64,000 nt of DNA from Phaseolus vulgaris (lineage: Eukaryota; Streptophyta; Magnoliopsida; Fabales; Fabaceae). Shown in pieces: positions 29,970 through 41,732 of this stretch; the stretch's first letter is position 1, and each line of letters begins with the position of its first letter. Location: assembly GCF_000499845.2 (NCBI RefSeq), contig NC_023759.2:40715172-40779171 (forward strand), in the 5' to 3' direction. Position numbers and translations under genes: made by a program. Below the pieces are notes generated by a model. It was not told where the DNA came from. It saw nothing but the letters and a program-made list of their open reading frames with translations, and did no database searches.

Positions 29970-31196
29970 ATGGATTGAAATTGGATTAATTTTGTTCGCA
30001 TAAGTGATGAGTACGAAAGAGGAGTAGAAGAATTTACACAATTTGCGCAACGTAACGCGAATAATAGTGGTTATGATCGAGCAAAGATTAGGTGTCTATG
30101 CGTTAACTGTTTGAATGGAAGGATACTGGATGTTAAGAAAATCAGGGAGCACCTTCTATGTGATGGGTTTCTTCGATCTTATACAACTTGGACATGGCAT
30201 GGTGAATTATTAAATTTACAACGTGTTTCCGTAACTGAAGAATATGTGGGGTCCATCATGGATGATGCAATACATGATGATGTAGATGATGATCGATTGG
30301 AGGACATGATTCATGATGTGGGAGCTGAGTCTTTTGCAAAAGCGTATGGATATGGAAGTATGTTAAGCGATGTAGAGGGATGAATTTGAAGCAATAAATG
30401 GATGGACTGATAAAAGGTTCACGAAATTGCTTCAGTTGTTGACGGATATATGCTTCCAGAGGGAAATACTCTACCTAATCGTAATTATGAGGCCAAAAAG
30501 ATTCTTTGCCCAATGGGTATAAAGTATAAAAAGATACATGCATGTCCTAATGATTGTATATTATATAGGAAAGATTTTGAATTGTTGAAAAGTTGTCCTA
30601 GGTGTGGGTTATAACGTTATAAGTTGAAACAAAAAGATGATGATACTATTGAAGAGATAGAAAAACATGGACCCCCAATGAAGGTTATGTGGTATTTTCC
30701 CATCATTCTAAGGATGAAGCATTTGTTTGCAGACCCAAATGATGCTAAGAATCTTATATGGCATGCATATGAGAGGAAATGTGATGACATGTATCGACAT
30801 CCAATTGATTCTATTCAATGGAAGAAATTTGATTATGAGTTTCCAGAGTTTGGTAAAGAATCGAGAAATATCCAACTTGGTTTAGTTACAAACGAAATGA
30901 ATTTGTTTGGTAATATGAGTATGAATCACAGATCATGGTCTGTTTTACTAGTTATTTACAACTTATCTCCTAGATTGTGCATGAAGTGAAAATACATGAT
31001 ATTGTTTATGATGATATCAGGTCCGAAACAGTCAGAAAATGACATAGATGTTTATCTAAGTCTCCTTATTGAAGATTTGAAGTTAATGTGGGATCAGGGT
31101 GTTGAAGTATTTGACGAATTTGCTAATGAAACTTTCAAGATGCATGTCATGTTATTTTGCACCATCAATGACTTTCCGGCACATCCACACATCTGA
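29970..31196 (+). pseudogene. TNP2-type CACTA transposase, decayed
   Basis: The reading starts at ATG 29970 with an in-frame TGA as the third codon (29976-29978). It continues as a transposase-associated domain (ISDEYERGVEEFTQFA, IRCLCVNCLNGR, IREHLLCDGF) to about 30240. Next comes a TNP2 segment with HACPNDCILYRKDFELLKSC (about 30540-30600), a TAA at 30612, then MKVMWYFPIILRMKHLF to LVIYNLSPRLCMK and ISGPKQSENDIDVYL to CTINDFPAHP. Several frameshifts and stops separate these. The frame ends at 31196, shortly before Harbinger element A begins. It is non-functional; the catalytic C-terminal part is absent. Confidence 0.9.
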
Positions 31197-31360
31197 AGAA
31201 TAACATTGATAAGTAAGTACACTATAAATTTAACTTTGTATGTTACTAATTAAACATCTACTAACGCAGTTTTTTGTATTAATCAGATCATGACGTGGAT
31301 ATAACATCCTAAAAGGTCGATCCAATTCAAATTTTCAAAATCTGAAGTGGATGACACTAA

Positions 31361-33119
31361 GGGTGTGTTTGGATTAGAGGTTGTGGGTGAGTGGAAAGTT
31401 GAGGGTGTTTGGATTGGGAGATGTTAGAGTAGATGTGTGAAGAAAGTTTATTGAAAAGTGTGAATGATGTGATAGTTGTGAAAGTATTTTAATATATTTT
31501 GAATAGTATAAATTGTAAGATTACAAATTTACCCTTGTATATAAATAAATAGAAAAATGAAATATTAATTAGTTTAAAGGATATTTAAGTTAATTAAAAT
31601 AATTAGTATTATACTATTTAATTTCTATTACATTATATATAATAATAAAGTATACTTTTTGGTCCATGTGTAAAAAAATAAAAAAAAATTATTATTACTT
31701 TTGTACATAATTTTCATAATTAAAATAATTGTAGGTTTCAATTATAACTTAAAAAATAATATAAAATTGAAATGAATTAAAAAAAAAATAGAATATAGAA
31801 ATTAAATATAAATTTATGTCCAATTTAAAAAAATATTAACTAACGCTAAACCCTAAAAATATTATTTACAAATAAAAAACTATTTCTTATAAACAATTTA
31901 ATTTTTAAACACTAATAACTATCTACAATAATTATTAATTTTGTGCATATTTTAGTTAATTAAAATAATTTAAAGTTTTATTTATAAATAAAATAAAATA
32001 TGTAAAATTCAAAAGAAATAATTAAATATAATTTTAAATATAAGTATAATTTTATCATTTTCTTCTCTAAACCTTGACTGTGTTTTTAATTACTACAACT
32101 TTTTTTATAATTTTTTAATTATAAGATTATAATTTATGTATAACCTAACAAAAGAAACACTAAACATTATTATTATTACTATTTTTAAAATACATATTCA
32201 TATTTATAATTTGAATTCATCTGTAACAAAATAAATATTCATATTTCAATATAATCTTTCCTTCCAATATACAATTACACAAACAACTTATCACAATAAT
32301 TAATTTACTAATATAATTAATAAATTTCTCTTAAATATTTAGATCTAAAATTACAAAGTAATTAACATCAATAATTACTTTCAAATAATTTAAACAAATT
32401 CAATTCCAAAGAAAATTTAAACATAAATCTGAAAACTATGAACATAATCGATTATCAGTTCCCTTCAAAAAGCCACATAATCGATTATCCACAGACATAA
32501 TCGATTATGCTTGTAGTGCAAAAACTAACATAATCGATTATGTTAGTTTCATAATCGATTATGGTCAAAATAACACATGACCCATAATCGATTATGGTTG
32601 CCAAAAATTTCCAGATAATCGATTATGTGAGCAAACATGAAGCTGAAATAATCGATTAGGTTCAAACTGAAATAAAAAAAACGTAACCCAGGACACACGT
32701 GAACCACCAAACTCACTCTCCTACCTCTATTCTCACTGAAGACCCTCTCCAAGCACTATATCAATGCAACTCTTTCTCTGTCAAGGCTAGCCAGATGTAT
32801 ATGTGGTGTAGATATGGTGGTCTTCGAAGTGGTGTAGATATGGTGGTCTTCGAAGGCACTTATATAATGGTTCATCATGCACCTACTCTCTCACCAATGC
32901 AGAAAGAGTTATTGTGCGTACGTGAATAAGGGGCAGCATGGTAAATGAAGGAATCCTACATGGCTTTCCACCCTTCTCACCCTCCTATCTCCTCATATCA
33001 CAGATGAACCAAAAAGCACTCTCCTTTCCACTCACCCTCACCCATCTACAGATCCAAACGGGGGTGGCACCCAACATCCATCTGCGCCTACAGTGCCACC
33101 CCCAAAAGCAAACAAGCCC
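31361..33119 (+). mobile_element. PIF/Harbinger-like element A (non-autonomous)
   Basis: The ends are GGGTGTGTTTGGATTAGAGG and (inverted) GGGCTTGTTTGCTTTTGG. The target duplication is TAA (31358-31360 and 33120-33122). The 1759-bp interior is AT-rich with no family gene, plus the palindrome cluster at 32454-32658. Its right TAA is also the left TAA of element B. Confidence 0.85.
32454..32658. repeat. Cluster of ATAATCGATTAT palindromes (element A)
   Basis: Eight copies in about 205 bp; seven are perfect or nearly so, and the last ends in GATTAGG. Confidence 0.9.
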
Positions 33120-33657
33120 TAAGGGTGTGTTTGGATTAGAGGGTGTGGGGGAGTGGAAAGTTGAGGGTGAGTGGGAGTGGAAGTGTGAAGAAAGTTGAGG
33201 TTGTTTGGATTGGGGTATGTTAGAGTGGATGTGTGAGGAAAGTTTATTGGAAATTGTGAGTGATGTGATAGTTGTAAGAATATTATAAATTATTTTGAAT
33301 AGTAAAGTTTGTGAGATTACAATTTTACCCTTGTATATAAAAAAAGAATAAATAATGATTAATCCTATTTCATATTTTAGTTAATTATAATTTAAAATTA
33401 AAGTATAATTATATTATTTAACATTTTATTAATTAAGAATTATTTTTTATTTAAGTTAATTTATTTACATAATTTTAATATTATAAATGATTTTATAAAT
33501 TATGTTATGTTATATATATACAAATATATATAAAATTAATTTTAATAATAATTTCCATTATTATGAATAGCAAAATGAATATATTTTAAAAAGAAAATAG
33601 AAATTTAGAATATAACATGAATATTAAGTAGGTGTCAAAATATATAATATAAAGTCA

Positions 33658-34152
33658 TTACATGAAGAACATAATAATGTTAATTAGAAAAAGAAAAGAC
33701 ATTCCCAGTAATAACATTTGAATCCTTCTTGTGGAGACCTTCAAACGGTTTTCTAGAAGACATATCTTATTCCGTTTAATGATAATAATTTCATCTTTTT
33801 CATCGGCAACGTCTTCAATGCACCATTTGAAAAAATTACAGCCTAGAACCATGCCACTTCTAATCTGTTTTGAAGAAAACAATAAAATTGAACAATGAAT
33901 AAGTTTAAAATAACCTTCTTAAGTTTGTTTGAAACCTAATTGAATAAATTTTACCTTGTAGTTGGGACAACCCCAAAAAAAATTTCCAGCATTTTTTTGT
34001 GTTGTCGCTATTCTCAAAACAGCAAATTGTCCACAATCACAAATAGGATCAACGAAGGCACTTGTGCTCCCAGTAGCATTGGTAAAAGTACCACGTTTTT
34101 GCACACTACAACCAGTACAACTAGATGACGACGTGTTGTGATACGCAGACAT
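33658..34152 (-). CDS. GRF zinc-finger protein with C-terminal membrane helix
   Basis: Two exons (34152-33955 and 33864-33658, GT-AG) encode 134 aa. The start is the ATG of MSAYHN; a GTG nine bases upstream is in frame but is not a eukaryotic start. The GRF finger has Cys residues in ICDCGQFAVLR, FFWGCPNYK and GCNFFKW, split by the intron after PNYK. After a basic/acidic linker the last ~20 residues (MLLLGMSFLFLINIIMFF) form a membrane segment. Plant genomes have many such small GRF-plus-helix proteins (At4g04775-like) of unknown role; GRF fingers in other proteins bind single-stranded DNA. It lies inside element B as passenger cargo, and a frameshifted copy sits in element C. It is intact, unlike the transposase. 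Confidence 0.85.
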
Positions 34153-34363
34153 TAATGACACTTAACCAATGCTGTCGAAGTAATAAGATGGTAAAAAAGT
34201 TGCATTAAAAACAATATGATTATGTAAATAAGTAGCATGAAAAGTAGCATAAAACCTTAACAATAACAATGTCAACGTCAAAAATAACAAACACAATTCA
34301 TCAATGTTCAACATGAAACTTAGAAATAAAAATAACAATGACAATAACATAATAATAACACAC

Positions 34364-35443
34364 TCAATGGCCTTGATGACGTCGAATGTCAGCCAGAGTA
34401 ACCTCCATTTTGTCCATTCGGGTATTCATGTTTTGTATGCCGGACAAAATTTGATTTAACAATTCCCTTTGAATGGGGTTTTCCTCCTCAGGTTGACCAC
34501 CTTCAACATCTTGTGGTGGCAATTCATCCTCTTCATCATCTTCTTCGTTTGCATGTTGGGGTCTACCAAGTTGCCATATGCCATTGACCCGGAATATATT
34601 TAATTTTGTCATACTTTTTTTGCCAAAGTAATGATTCCAGTCTAGCATTATTGCTTGTTCATTGGACAAGTCAAAGCCATACACCTGCAAGATCCTCGTT
34701 ATCAAATTTGCATATGGGAGAGGCATCTTGTTATCCTGGCATTTGATGATCTGTTGCATTATGTAATGAGGCCAACTAATGTGTACATTATTCTTGATTA
34801 ACCACATCATGAAAATATCTTCATTCAGCAGTTGTGCATAGTTGCTTCCTCGAGGGCACAAGATATGCACCCATGTGTAATGCAACAGTCGGTCATTCAT
34901 TTTCAGACTACCGACATTTTTCAGATTTTGACCTTCAACATCTTCACGAATCATGGACGATAATGCTAGACCTCGATCAAAATTCAGTTCCTCAGGTATC
35001 GTCCCAGGGGTTAACTTAAGACTGTCATACTGTAGATGAGCAATGGTCATCCAATCTATTTCTTTAATGTGTATCATTTTTCCGCAAATCTCAATGGCAA
35101 GGTGACCAGCAGGTGTGAATTTTGCATTTGTATAAAATACTCTTACCAAATCCTCATTATACGGAAGATTAATTCCAAGGAAAGGTTGTAAACCTTGCCA
35201 ATTCAGAAGATTTTGGAATTCAAATCCTGGACCAACAAAAAATGGAGTATGCATCACTTTTGGTGGTAATACTTCTCTTGCGTGAAAGTTCTTTTCAAAA
35301 ACCACCATTTGACGCCTGGTACTGAAGTATCTTGAATAATCAAGAACTTCTGGAATCCTCGTTGGTGGAGGAGGAATGTCAACATCTTCTGCTGGAGATT
35401 TACCCTTACGGGTTCTGTTACGTTTGTGGGATGATGATGCCAT
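34364..35443 (-). CDS. Plant transposon-type protein, 359 aa, intact
   Basis: A single uninterrupted exon from MASSSHKRNRTRKGKS to ADIRRHQGH. The N-terminus is basic, possibly a nuclear signal. The middle (about residues 45-285) resembles the 'putative plant transposon protein' domain family (PF20167-like) common in legumes, with HTPFFVGPGFEFQNLL and WVHILCPRGSNYAQL typical of it. Then come an acidic tract (ANEEDDEEDELPP) and a predicted helical end with spaced Met/Leu (IQNMNTRMDKMEVTLADI) that could be a short coiled coil. No catalytic residues are recognised and the function is unknown. It lies between the Myb/SANT and GRF genes of element B; its 3' half survives in element C. Confidence 0.75.
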   Translation of the reverse strand: MASSSHKRNRTRKGKSPAEDVDIPPPPTRIPEVLDYSRYFSTRRQMVVFEKNFHAREVLPPKVMHTPFFVGPGFEFQNLLNWQGLQPFLGINLPYNEDLVRVFYTNAKFTPAGHLAIEICGKMIHIKEIDWMTIAHLQYDSLKLTPGTIPEELNFDRGLALSSMIREDVEGQNLKNVGSLKMNDRLLHYTWVHILCPRGSNYAQLLNEDIFMMWLIKNNVHISWPHYIMQQIIKCQDNKMPLPYANLITRILQVYGFDLSNEQAIMLDWNHYFGKKSMTKLNIFRVNGIWQLGRPQHANEEDDEEDELPPQDVEGGQPEEENPIQRELLNQILSGIQNMNTRMDKMEVTLADIRRHQGH

Positions 35444-35719
35444 CTATAATGCAATTACTACAATAAATAACTAAACAGAAGTTAACATAATATCATAAAG
35501 CAATAATGCAAGTTCAAAAACCAAAATATTACATTGCTAATGAAAGTAGAAGTTCACAAAGCAAAATATTACATGTCCAATAACTAACACAGACAGTCAA
35601 ATATTACATGCCCAATAACTAAGAAAGACAGTCAAATATTACATGTCCAGCTACTAACAAAGACAGTCAAATATTAGATTAATAATAATTATAGGTAACC
35701 CCCACGTAGAGATATGAAA

Positions 35720-36892
35720 TCAATGCCTAGTCATAAATCCAAACAATTTTGTCATTCGACGCTCATATGGCATCCCAAATAGTTGCTTAACTCTTCCGGG
35801 ATGGTCACATAAAAACTTATAGCATTGATCCATGAGTTGTTCATCTTGAATGTTTAGCTCCACGAGCATTGCCCAAATATCAGACTCTGAGTACTGGTAT
35901 GAGGCATGGCGTCGATGGTGGTGTACATGCTCAGCATATAGGTCGTTTCTTCGTCTAATTTCGGCAGCTATATCTTGAGTTGTCGTTGCCTGTGCATGAG
36001 CAATATTAACCAACTGAGAGGCATTTTCATTTCCATCCTTCATTGATGACACGCATTGTTGAAGATTAGTATTCAACATTGCAAATTGTTCATCAATGCC
36101 GTACATAGTGGGGCCTTTTCTCTTTGATCCTCGGGATGAGGATGTGCCCGCAGAGCCAGCAGACGACATAGAAGGAGTGTTTGATGGTGTGTCTGAAGGA
36201 GTGTCACTAGATTGGAATTGAGCAGCAGGTGATCGTGGGACGTAGTCATCCGCCTCCTCAAAGTTCGGTTGTTCGGGGATATAATCCATATTATTCTCCC
36301 CAAGGTTGACACTGAAATTGGTCATGTCAGGAGGTGAATTCATGTCACGGGCTGTCCTCACCCGACTTCCCGTGGCTCTATCATTAGACCACAACTCCTC
36401 CATGAGGTCATAATGGCGAATGGGATTGAAACGCCATTTTGCCGCAGATGGTTTGGCCTGCATACATTTCACATATTAGTATATCATTCGAAATGTGAAG
36501 TTAAATGTTCATGTTACGTAAAAGAGTACTTATCATTGTACCTTAATCAGCTCACTCCAAACTTCGTCCTCGGCTTCAAAAAGTTTGGTGGTCTAGTTCC
36601 ATGCAAAACCACTCAATCCACCAAACAAATCATGGATTTCCCTCCACCTATCCTTCAGGCTTTTCTGCCGGTTCTTCACATTATTTTTCTTAAGACCCGA
36701 TAAACCAGCCTCATTTAAAGCCATAACTATGTTAGTGTATCCTTGAGTGGTCCAGCTACCATCAATTCTACACCCTTTTCGTACCTCATCAATCATTGCA
36801 TTGAGCAAAATTAGGTTCATCTCCGCCGTCCACTTGGTGAACTCTCGATAAGAACCTGATGAATTTGAAGCCACATTTCTTCCGCGATCCAT
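35720..36892 (-). pseudogene. Harbinger ORF1-type Myb/SANT-like DNA-binding protein, one stop
   Basis: Reading: exon 1 is 36892-36542 and exon 2 is 36457-35720. Exon 1 starts MDRGRNVASNSSGSY and carries the Myb/SANT-like trihelix (FTKWTAEMNLILLNAM to KDRWREIHDLFGG). A TAG at 36593-36595 interrupts just before TTKLFEAEDEVW. Exon 2 runs AKPSAAKWRF through a Ser/Gly-rich stretch with a KRKGP nuclear-signal-like motif to FGMPYERRMTKLFGFM. In PIF/Harbinger elements this partner helps bring the transposase to the nucleus and the element ends (family knowledge). Everything except the one stop looks intact, so inactivation appears recent. Confidence 0.85.
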
Positions 36893-36961
36893 CTAATTAA
36901 CTTAAATAAAGTTAGGATGACAAACATTGAAAAATGGTAGAAAATATATTATTTCATTAAA

Positions 36962-38435
36962 TTAATTGTTTACATAATCTTGCCACATTTTGTTTGCTAT
37001 AACGTCCCTAATATCACACCCTATCCTGTAATCATGTTCACGAGCATGGGTGGTGCTTGGTTGGACATCTTGTTCTAACAATTCATTATCTACTTCTTCA
37101 AGCAGAGACTCATCATTGTCGATCCCGCGTAGAAAGTTATGCAGAATACAACAAGCTAAAACAATTTTTGTCATACTATCCACATCATAATGTGGCTCAG
37201 TCCCACTGGCTATAATTGAAAAACATTTTTTAAGCACCCCAAAGGTTCTCTCAATTACGTTCCTAAGTGATGAATGTCGATGATTAAACAACTCTTTTGC
37301 ATTTTGTGGCCCTCTTCGCGAATATTCTTTCAAATGGTATCTCACCCCGCGATAAGGTGTTATTATATTTCGTTTTAACATAAAACCTGCATCACCAAGA
37401 TAGTATTTTCCTACAAAGATTGTGGAAAACTGGGTTAGTATATATTACTACAACCTTTTAATTTTTCTGCACACCCAATCCCCTATAACTAACCTTTTGG
37501 AATAACCAAAGGATCGCCTCGTACCAAAGCATCTTTCAATATCCTTGAATCGGAGGCAGTTCCTTCCCAACCGGCTAAGACATATGTGAACTTCATGTCA
37601 AAGTCACAGGCTGCAAATATGTTTTGGGTTGGCCAATCTTTTCTCCCTCGAAAACAAGGCGCATCAGCACGTGCAACCTTAGCACGTACATGACTCCCAT
37701 CTATGGCCCCTAAACAATCCTAATGTAAACAAAAATTCATAACTTTAATTAACCACAAACTAAAGAAGACATTACACATAATTTCAAGTAATGTTTTTAT
37801 CAACAAACCTTAAAGTAGGGGAAAAATCGACTGTTGTTAAGGATGTGTGGTTCTACAACCGTTCCATTTGGTTGAATTAAGAATTCCCCCTCAAACCTTA
37901 AAATTGCACTCAAAACATTATGAAAATGACGGGAAACTGTTTCTCCAGACCGATGGAAAAAGAATGACACACTTCGATTCTTCACATTATGCCCAATAAT
38001 GAGCAGAAATTTCGCTACTTGTTCTTCCACGGTTGATCAATATGCATCTTTAACAAGTCCAGTTCCCCGTATTCGTTCACATAATTTAATGAAAGCTTCC
38101 GGTCCCATGTGAATAATGTGACGAGATTGTTCAGTGTGAACCAAGTACTCCATCAATTCTTGTCTACGACGCTCTTTTTGTGGTTGAGACTCACTGATAC
38201 AGTTGCTTGTAGTAGGCACCGTGCGTAACAATTTCAATCCAAAAGCAATCATACAAAGAATCATGACTGATGCACCTTCATTATTTTTTTTTATTTGTTC
38301 TTCGATTTGTGAAATTAAATTCATGTTCCCCGCAACAAAATCGTCATAAATTGCAATTGTTTCCTCAAAATGTACCATCTCTGCCTCGTCATAATGTATG
38401 AATGCAGTTACCGTATCGGTATAAAAGTACACCAA
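36962..38435 (-). pseudogene. PIF/Harbinger DDE transposase (DDE_Tnp_4), one stop
   Basis: Exons read: about 38435-37809, 37719-37494 and 37410-36962, with GT-AG junctions. The first ATG in frame is near 38378 (MVHFEET); the upstream TTG is not a start. The N-terminal helical region ends GLVKDAY and is followed by TGA at 38037-38039, then continues STVEEQVAKFLLIIGHN in the same frame. The DDE triad is complete: Asp in LGAIDGSHV, Asp in EGTASDSRIL and Glu in LRNVIERTFG. The C-terminus ends KMWQDYVNN. Apart from the single stop, the coding sequence seems whole. It excises and inserts elements at TTA/TAA sites, in keeping with the TAA duplications here. Confidence 0.9.
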
Positions 38436-38643
38436 TACAGTTACCCTAAAACGTACTTTTAATTAATTTTAATAAAAAAATTCATAAAAAGTACTATATC
38501 ATTCAATAACATAATTTAATCAAACAACAAATAAATATAAACAAACCAAATAATTTATGTACAATCTCAAAAAATATACTCAACACTTTGACTATTTTTT
38601 TAAATTACTACAAATCTTTTTTAATGTTTTTAATTATAACATT

Positions 38644-39443
38644 AATAAATTATGTTAAATCTACAAAAATGAAAATCCTATAAAAATATTTTTAAAATTT
38701 TTAATTTCATTCTGTCTAAATTAAATTTTGTAAATCTTTATGAACAATTTATTTTTAAAAAAATAATAACTTTGTAAATTTATTATTAAAATATAAATTA
38801 AAAATACAACTTCTAAAATATCAATTACTTTTTAAAAAACCTACGAATTACAAATTCCTATTTCAAATTGTAAAAATATTCATTCTACCTTAATCATTAA
38901 TTTTATTCTTTAATCTCTACAACATTCTATAAAAATATTATTTCTTATAAACAATTTAATTTTGAAACACTAATAACTATCTAAAATTATTATTAAAAAT
39001 TCATATTTCTTATGTAATGTTTTTCTGACTTTTTAAATTACTATAACATTTTTTTTTATAACATTTAATTCTAACACCAATAATTAATGTGAAATACAAA
39101 TTAAAACAAATTAAGTCAAAATTATATTTTTACTCACCACTTTCACTGTTTTTTTTAATTACTACAACATTTTATTTATTTATTTAATTAGAATATTAAT
39201 AAATTATGTTAAATCTAAAAAATGAAAACCCTATAAAAATATTTTTAAAATTTTGAATTTTATTCTGTCTAAATTAAATTTTGTAAATCTTCTTTATGAA
39301 CAATTCATTTTTAAATAAATAATAACTTTGTAAATTTATTATTAAAATATGAATTCAAAATACAACTTCTAAAATATCAATTATTTTTTAAAAAACCTAC
39401 GAATTACAAATTCCTATTTCAAATTGTAAAAATATTCATTTTA
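38644..39443. repeat. Tandem ~555-bp units in element B right arm
   Basis: A block of about 245 bp (38644-38886) recurs at 39196-39443 with a few changes, marked by AAAACCTACGAATTACAAAT. Element C has about 500 bp more in the same arm, consistent with one extra unit. Confidence 0.8.
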
Positions 39444-40019
39444 AAAACATTAATTTTATTCTTATAAACAATTAAATCTTATAACAAAAATTACTAAAAC
39501 AATTTTTTTAATACTTTTAATGATAATATTAATAATTTTGTCCAATCATTTTAAATAAATAAATATATTCTCTTATAAACAATATTTAACTAAATTTTTG
39601 TTTCCATTCTGGAAATCATTCATTTCATACAAATAAATATTTTTTTAAAATCTTACAAAAATTATAACTATCTACAAAAATTAAAACAATAAATCAAATA
39701 ATAACATTAATTTACTAACTCCTTAACATAATTAACTAAACTAAAGTCTAAACAAATTATATTACAACCAACATTAATTTACTAACTCCTTAATATAATT
39801 AACTAAACTAAATTCTAAAGAAATTATATTACAAAACCATAATCATCCAAACATAAATATAAAACAGAAATAAAAAAAAAAATAACTTTACATAAAAAAA
39901 ATTAAAAACCTGAAGATAAGCAAGAACACCACAATTTAGGATGACTGATAGGATGAAGAACAGTGCCTGAAAATCACATAAAAAATTAAGAAACGCAGAA
40001 TTCCAAAAAAATTTAGAAC

Positions 40020-40273
40020 ATAATCGATTATGCTCTTAGTTATACACAGATGATAATCGATTATTCATGGATAATCGATTATGTTGGTAGGCAAAAATAC
40101 AGCATAATCGATTATGGCACTCAATAATCGATTATGGCCCTTTTTCAACACTCCAGATAATCGATTATGGCTGTAAATTTTTTTACAGATAATCGATTAC
40201 CAACTTTGAAAAATCGATTATCTGCACCATAATTGATTATCTGACTGGTTCTAATTGAGGCATAATCGATTAT
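40020..40273. repeat. Cluster of ATAATCGATTAT palindromes (element B)
   Basis: About ten copies in 254 bp, seven of them perfect 12-mers. They lie upstream of the transposase gene and about 0.6-0.8 kb inside the right terminus. Confidence 0.9.
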
Positions 40274-41369
40274 GCACCATTCCAAAAAAAGCTCTCACCT
40301 CAGACGAACCCAGATGAACCCAAATGAATCACACAGATCAACCCCAAGACGTGAGATGAACAAGGTATCCTAACACAAACTATGATGGCTTATAGGAATC
40401 TCTCCAACCACACTACAATGCACTCTCTGATGGCTCGGTTTCTTTGGTTTTCTGTGAATGGAGGAACTACCTTCATGCTCTTAATATAGCCAGCTTCACG
40501 CCCACCTACCTCACCCACTGCATTCACTCTCCTTTCCCACTTTCACACAGATTCACACAGAGTCAAACGATTCCTGAGCCAAGTCAAGAATCTCATGGCT
40601 TCATGTGGCATGCATGCAGAGCCATTGTTGCTCTTGATTCCGGTGAAATTAAGGGCAACGTTGTAACTTCCTTCGGATGACTTGGCACTCCCACTCTACA
40701 GTGCAACTTTCTCTTCATCTTTGCGCAGAAAGAGAATTCACTCAAATTGATCCTTCCTTCCACACTCACCCGCAAGCATGCATGGATCCAAACGGGGTGC
40801 TGTTGTGACTTCCGTCGTCGACAACAGTGGCACCCCTGGATCCAAACAAAGCCTAAAGGTTTGTAATTTTTGTCTTTCTCTTTTCATTGTTTATCAATAT
40901 TAACTTTTACTTTTTATTGAATTATAGTGTAATAGACAACCAGGAAGCTATGAGTGTGGCTATTAGATTATGTAATGGATGGTTACCATTGTAAGACTAG
41001 GCCTTAAAAGTGATTGGGATGAGGTAACATGATGGTAAATGATTTTTATAATTCTTTAACATATATGCATCATAACACTAATTTATGTGAACATTATTTT
41101 GTAATGCAGTTCTTCACGGATGAGTGACCAATGTCTTCGGAAGCCATAACATATGCGAGACATTCTTGATTCACATATTTCCTAAATTTTTATAACTCGA
41201 GGATAGTTGTGGAATAGTATAGGAATTAGATAGATAGATAGACATATATTATTAGTGTTTGTAATACAATATATATAATTTGATTCGTATTTGTATGGTT
41301 GGGTTATAATTGAACAAGTCAATTTAGATGAGAATTAGCATTAAATAGAATGTACTAAAAAAATAATCA

Positions 41370-41690
41370 TTTACAACGCGCGACTATTTACCATAGTTGC
41401 ATTCTTATATCCATCGCAAAGATTTATAAGGGCGACTATGGTAAATAGTCACATTCTTAAATGCGATTTATAAATGTGGCTATGGTAAATAACCGTATTC
41501 TTAAATGCATTACTCCTCCCTTTTTAAAAATCATTAAGAAGTATATAAGAATGTGATTATTTACCATAGTCGCATTTATAAATCGCATTTATAAATCGCA
41601 TTTATAAATGCTACTAAATAACCGCCTTCTTATCTGTTGGATTTAAGACTACATGTACATCAAATGTGGCTAGAAAGCCGCCATTTTAAA
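41370..41690. repeat. CACTA subterminal repeats, right
   Basis: Repeated direct and inverted units around GGCTATGGTAAATAACCG and ATTTACCATAGTCGCATT, plus three short CGCATTTATAAAT units near 41570-41605. They pair with the left set at 29100-29245. Confidence 0.75.
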
Positions 41691-41732
41691 TTGAAAATAG
41701 CGTAGTCTTTTAACCTTTCTGCACCAGTGACT

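Larger units (their letters stand above)
33123..40853 (-). mobile_element. PIF/Harbinger-like element B with four genes
   Basis: The ends are GGGTGTGTTTGGATTAGAGG and (inverted) GGCTTTGTTTGGATCCAG. The target duplication is TAA (33120-33122 and 40854-40856). It carries, all on the minus strand and in transcriptional order, the transposase, a Myb/SANT protein, a 359-aa plant transposon-type protein and a GRF zinc-finger membrane protein. A 2.4-kb AT-rich right arm holds tandem units and a palindrome cluster. At 7.7 kb it is larger than typical two-gene PIF elements. Transposase and Myb genes each have one in-frame stop. Confidence 0.9.
29004..41729 (+). mobile_element. CACTA (En/Spm) transposon with nested Harbinger elements
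   Basis: The left end CACTAGTACAAAA and the right end (inverted) CACTGGTGCAGAA match at 10 of 13 positions. The target duplication is ACT (29001-29003 and 41730-41732). Subterminal repeats built on AAGAATGTGGCTATTTGTAA-like units occur in both orientations at 29100-29245 and 41370-41690. The coding part is a decayed TNP2-type transposase. About 9.5 kb of the span is inserted Harbinger sequence (31361-40853); without it the element is about 3.2 kb, so it had already lost most of its coding region. Confidence 0.9.
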
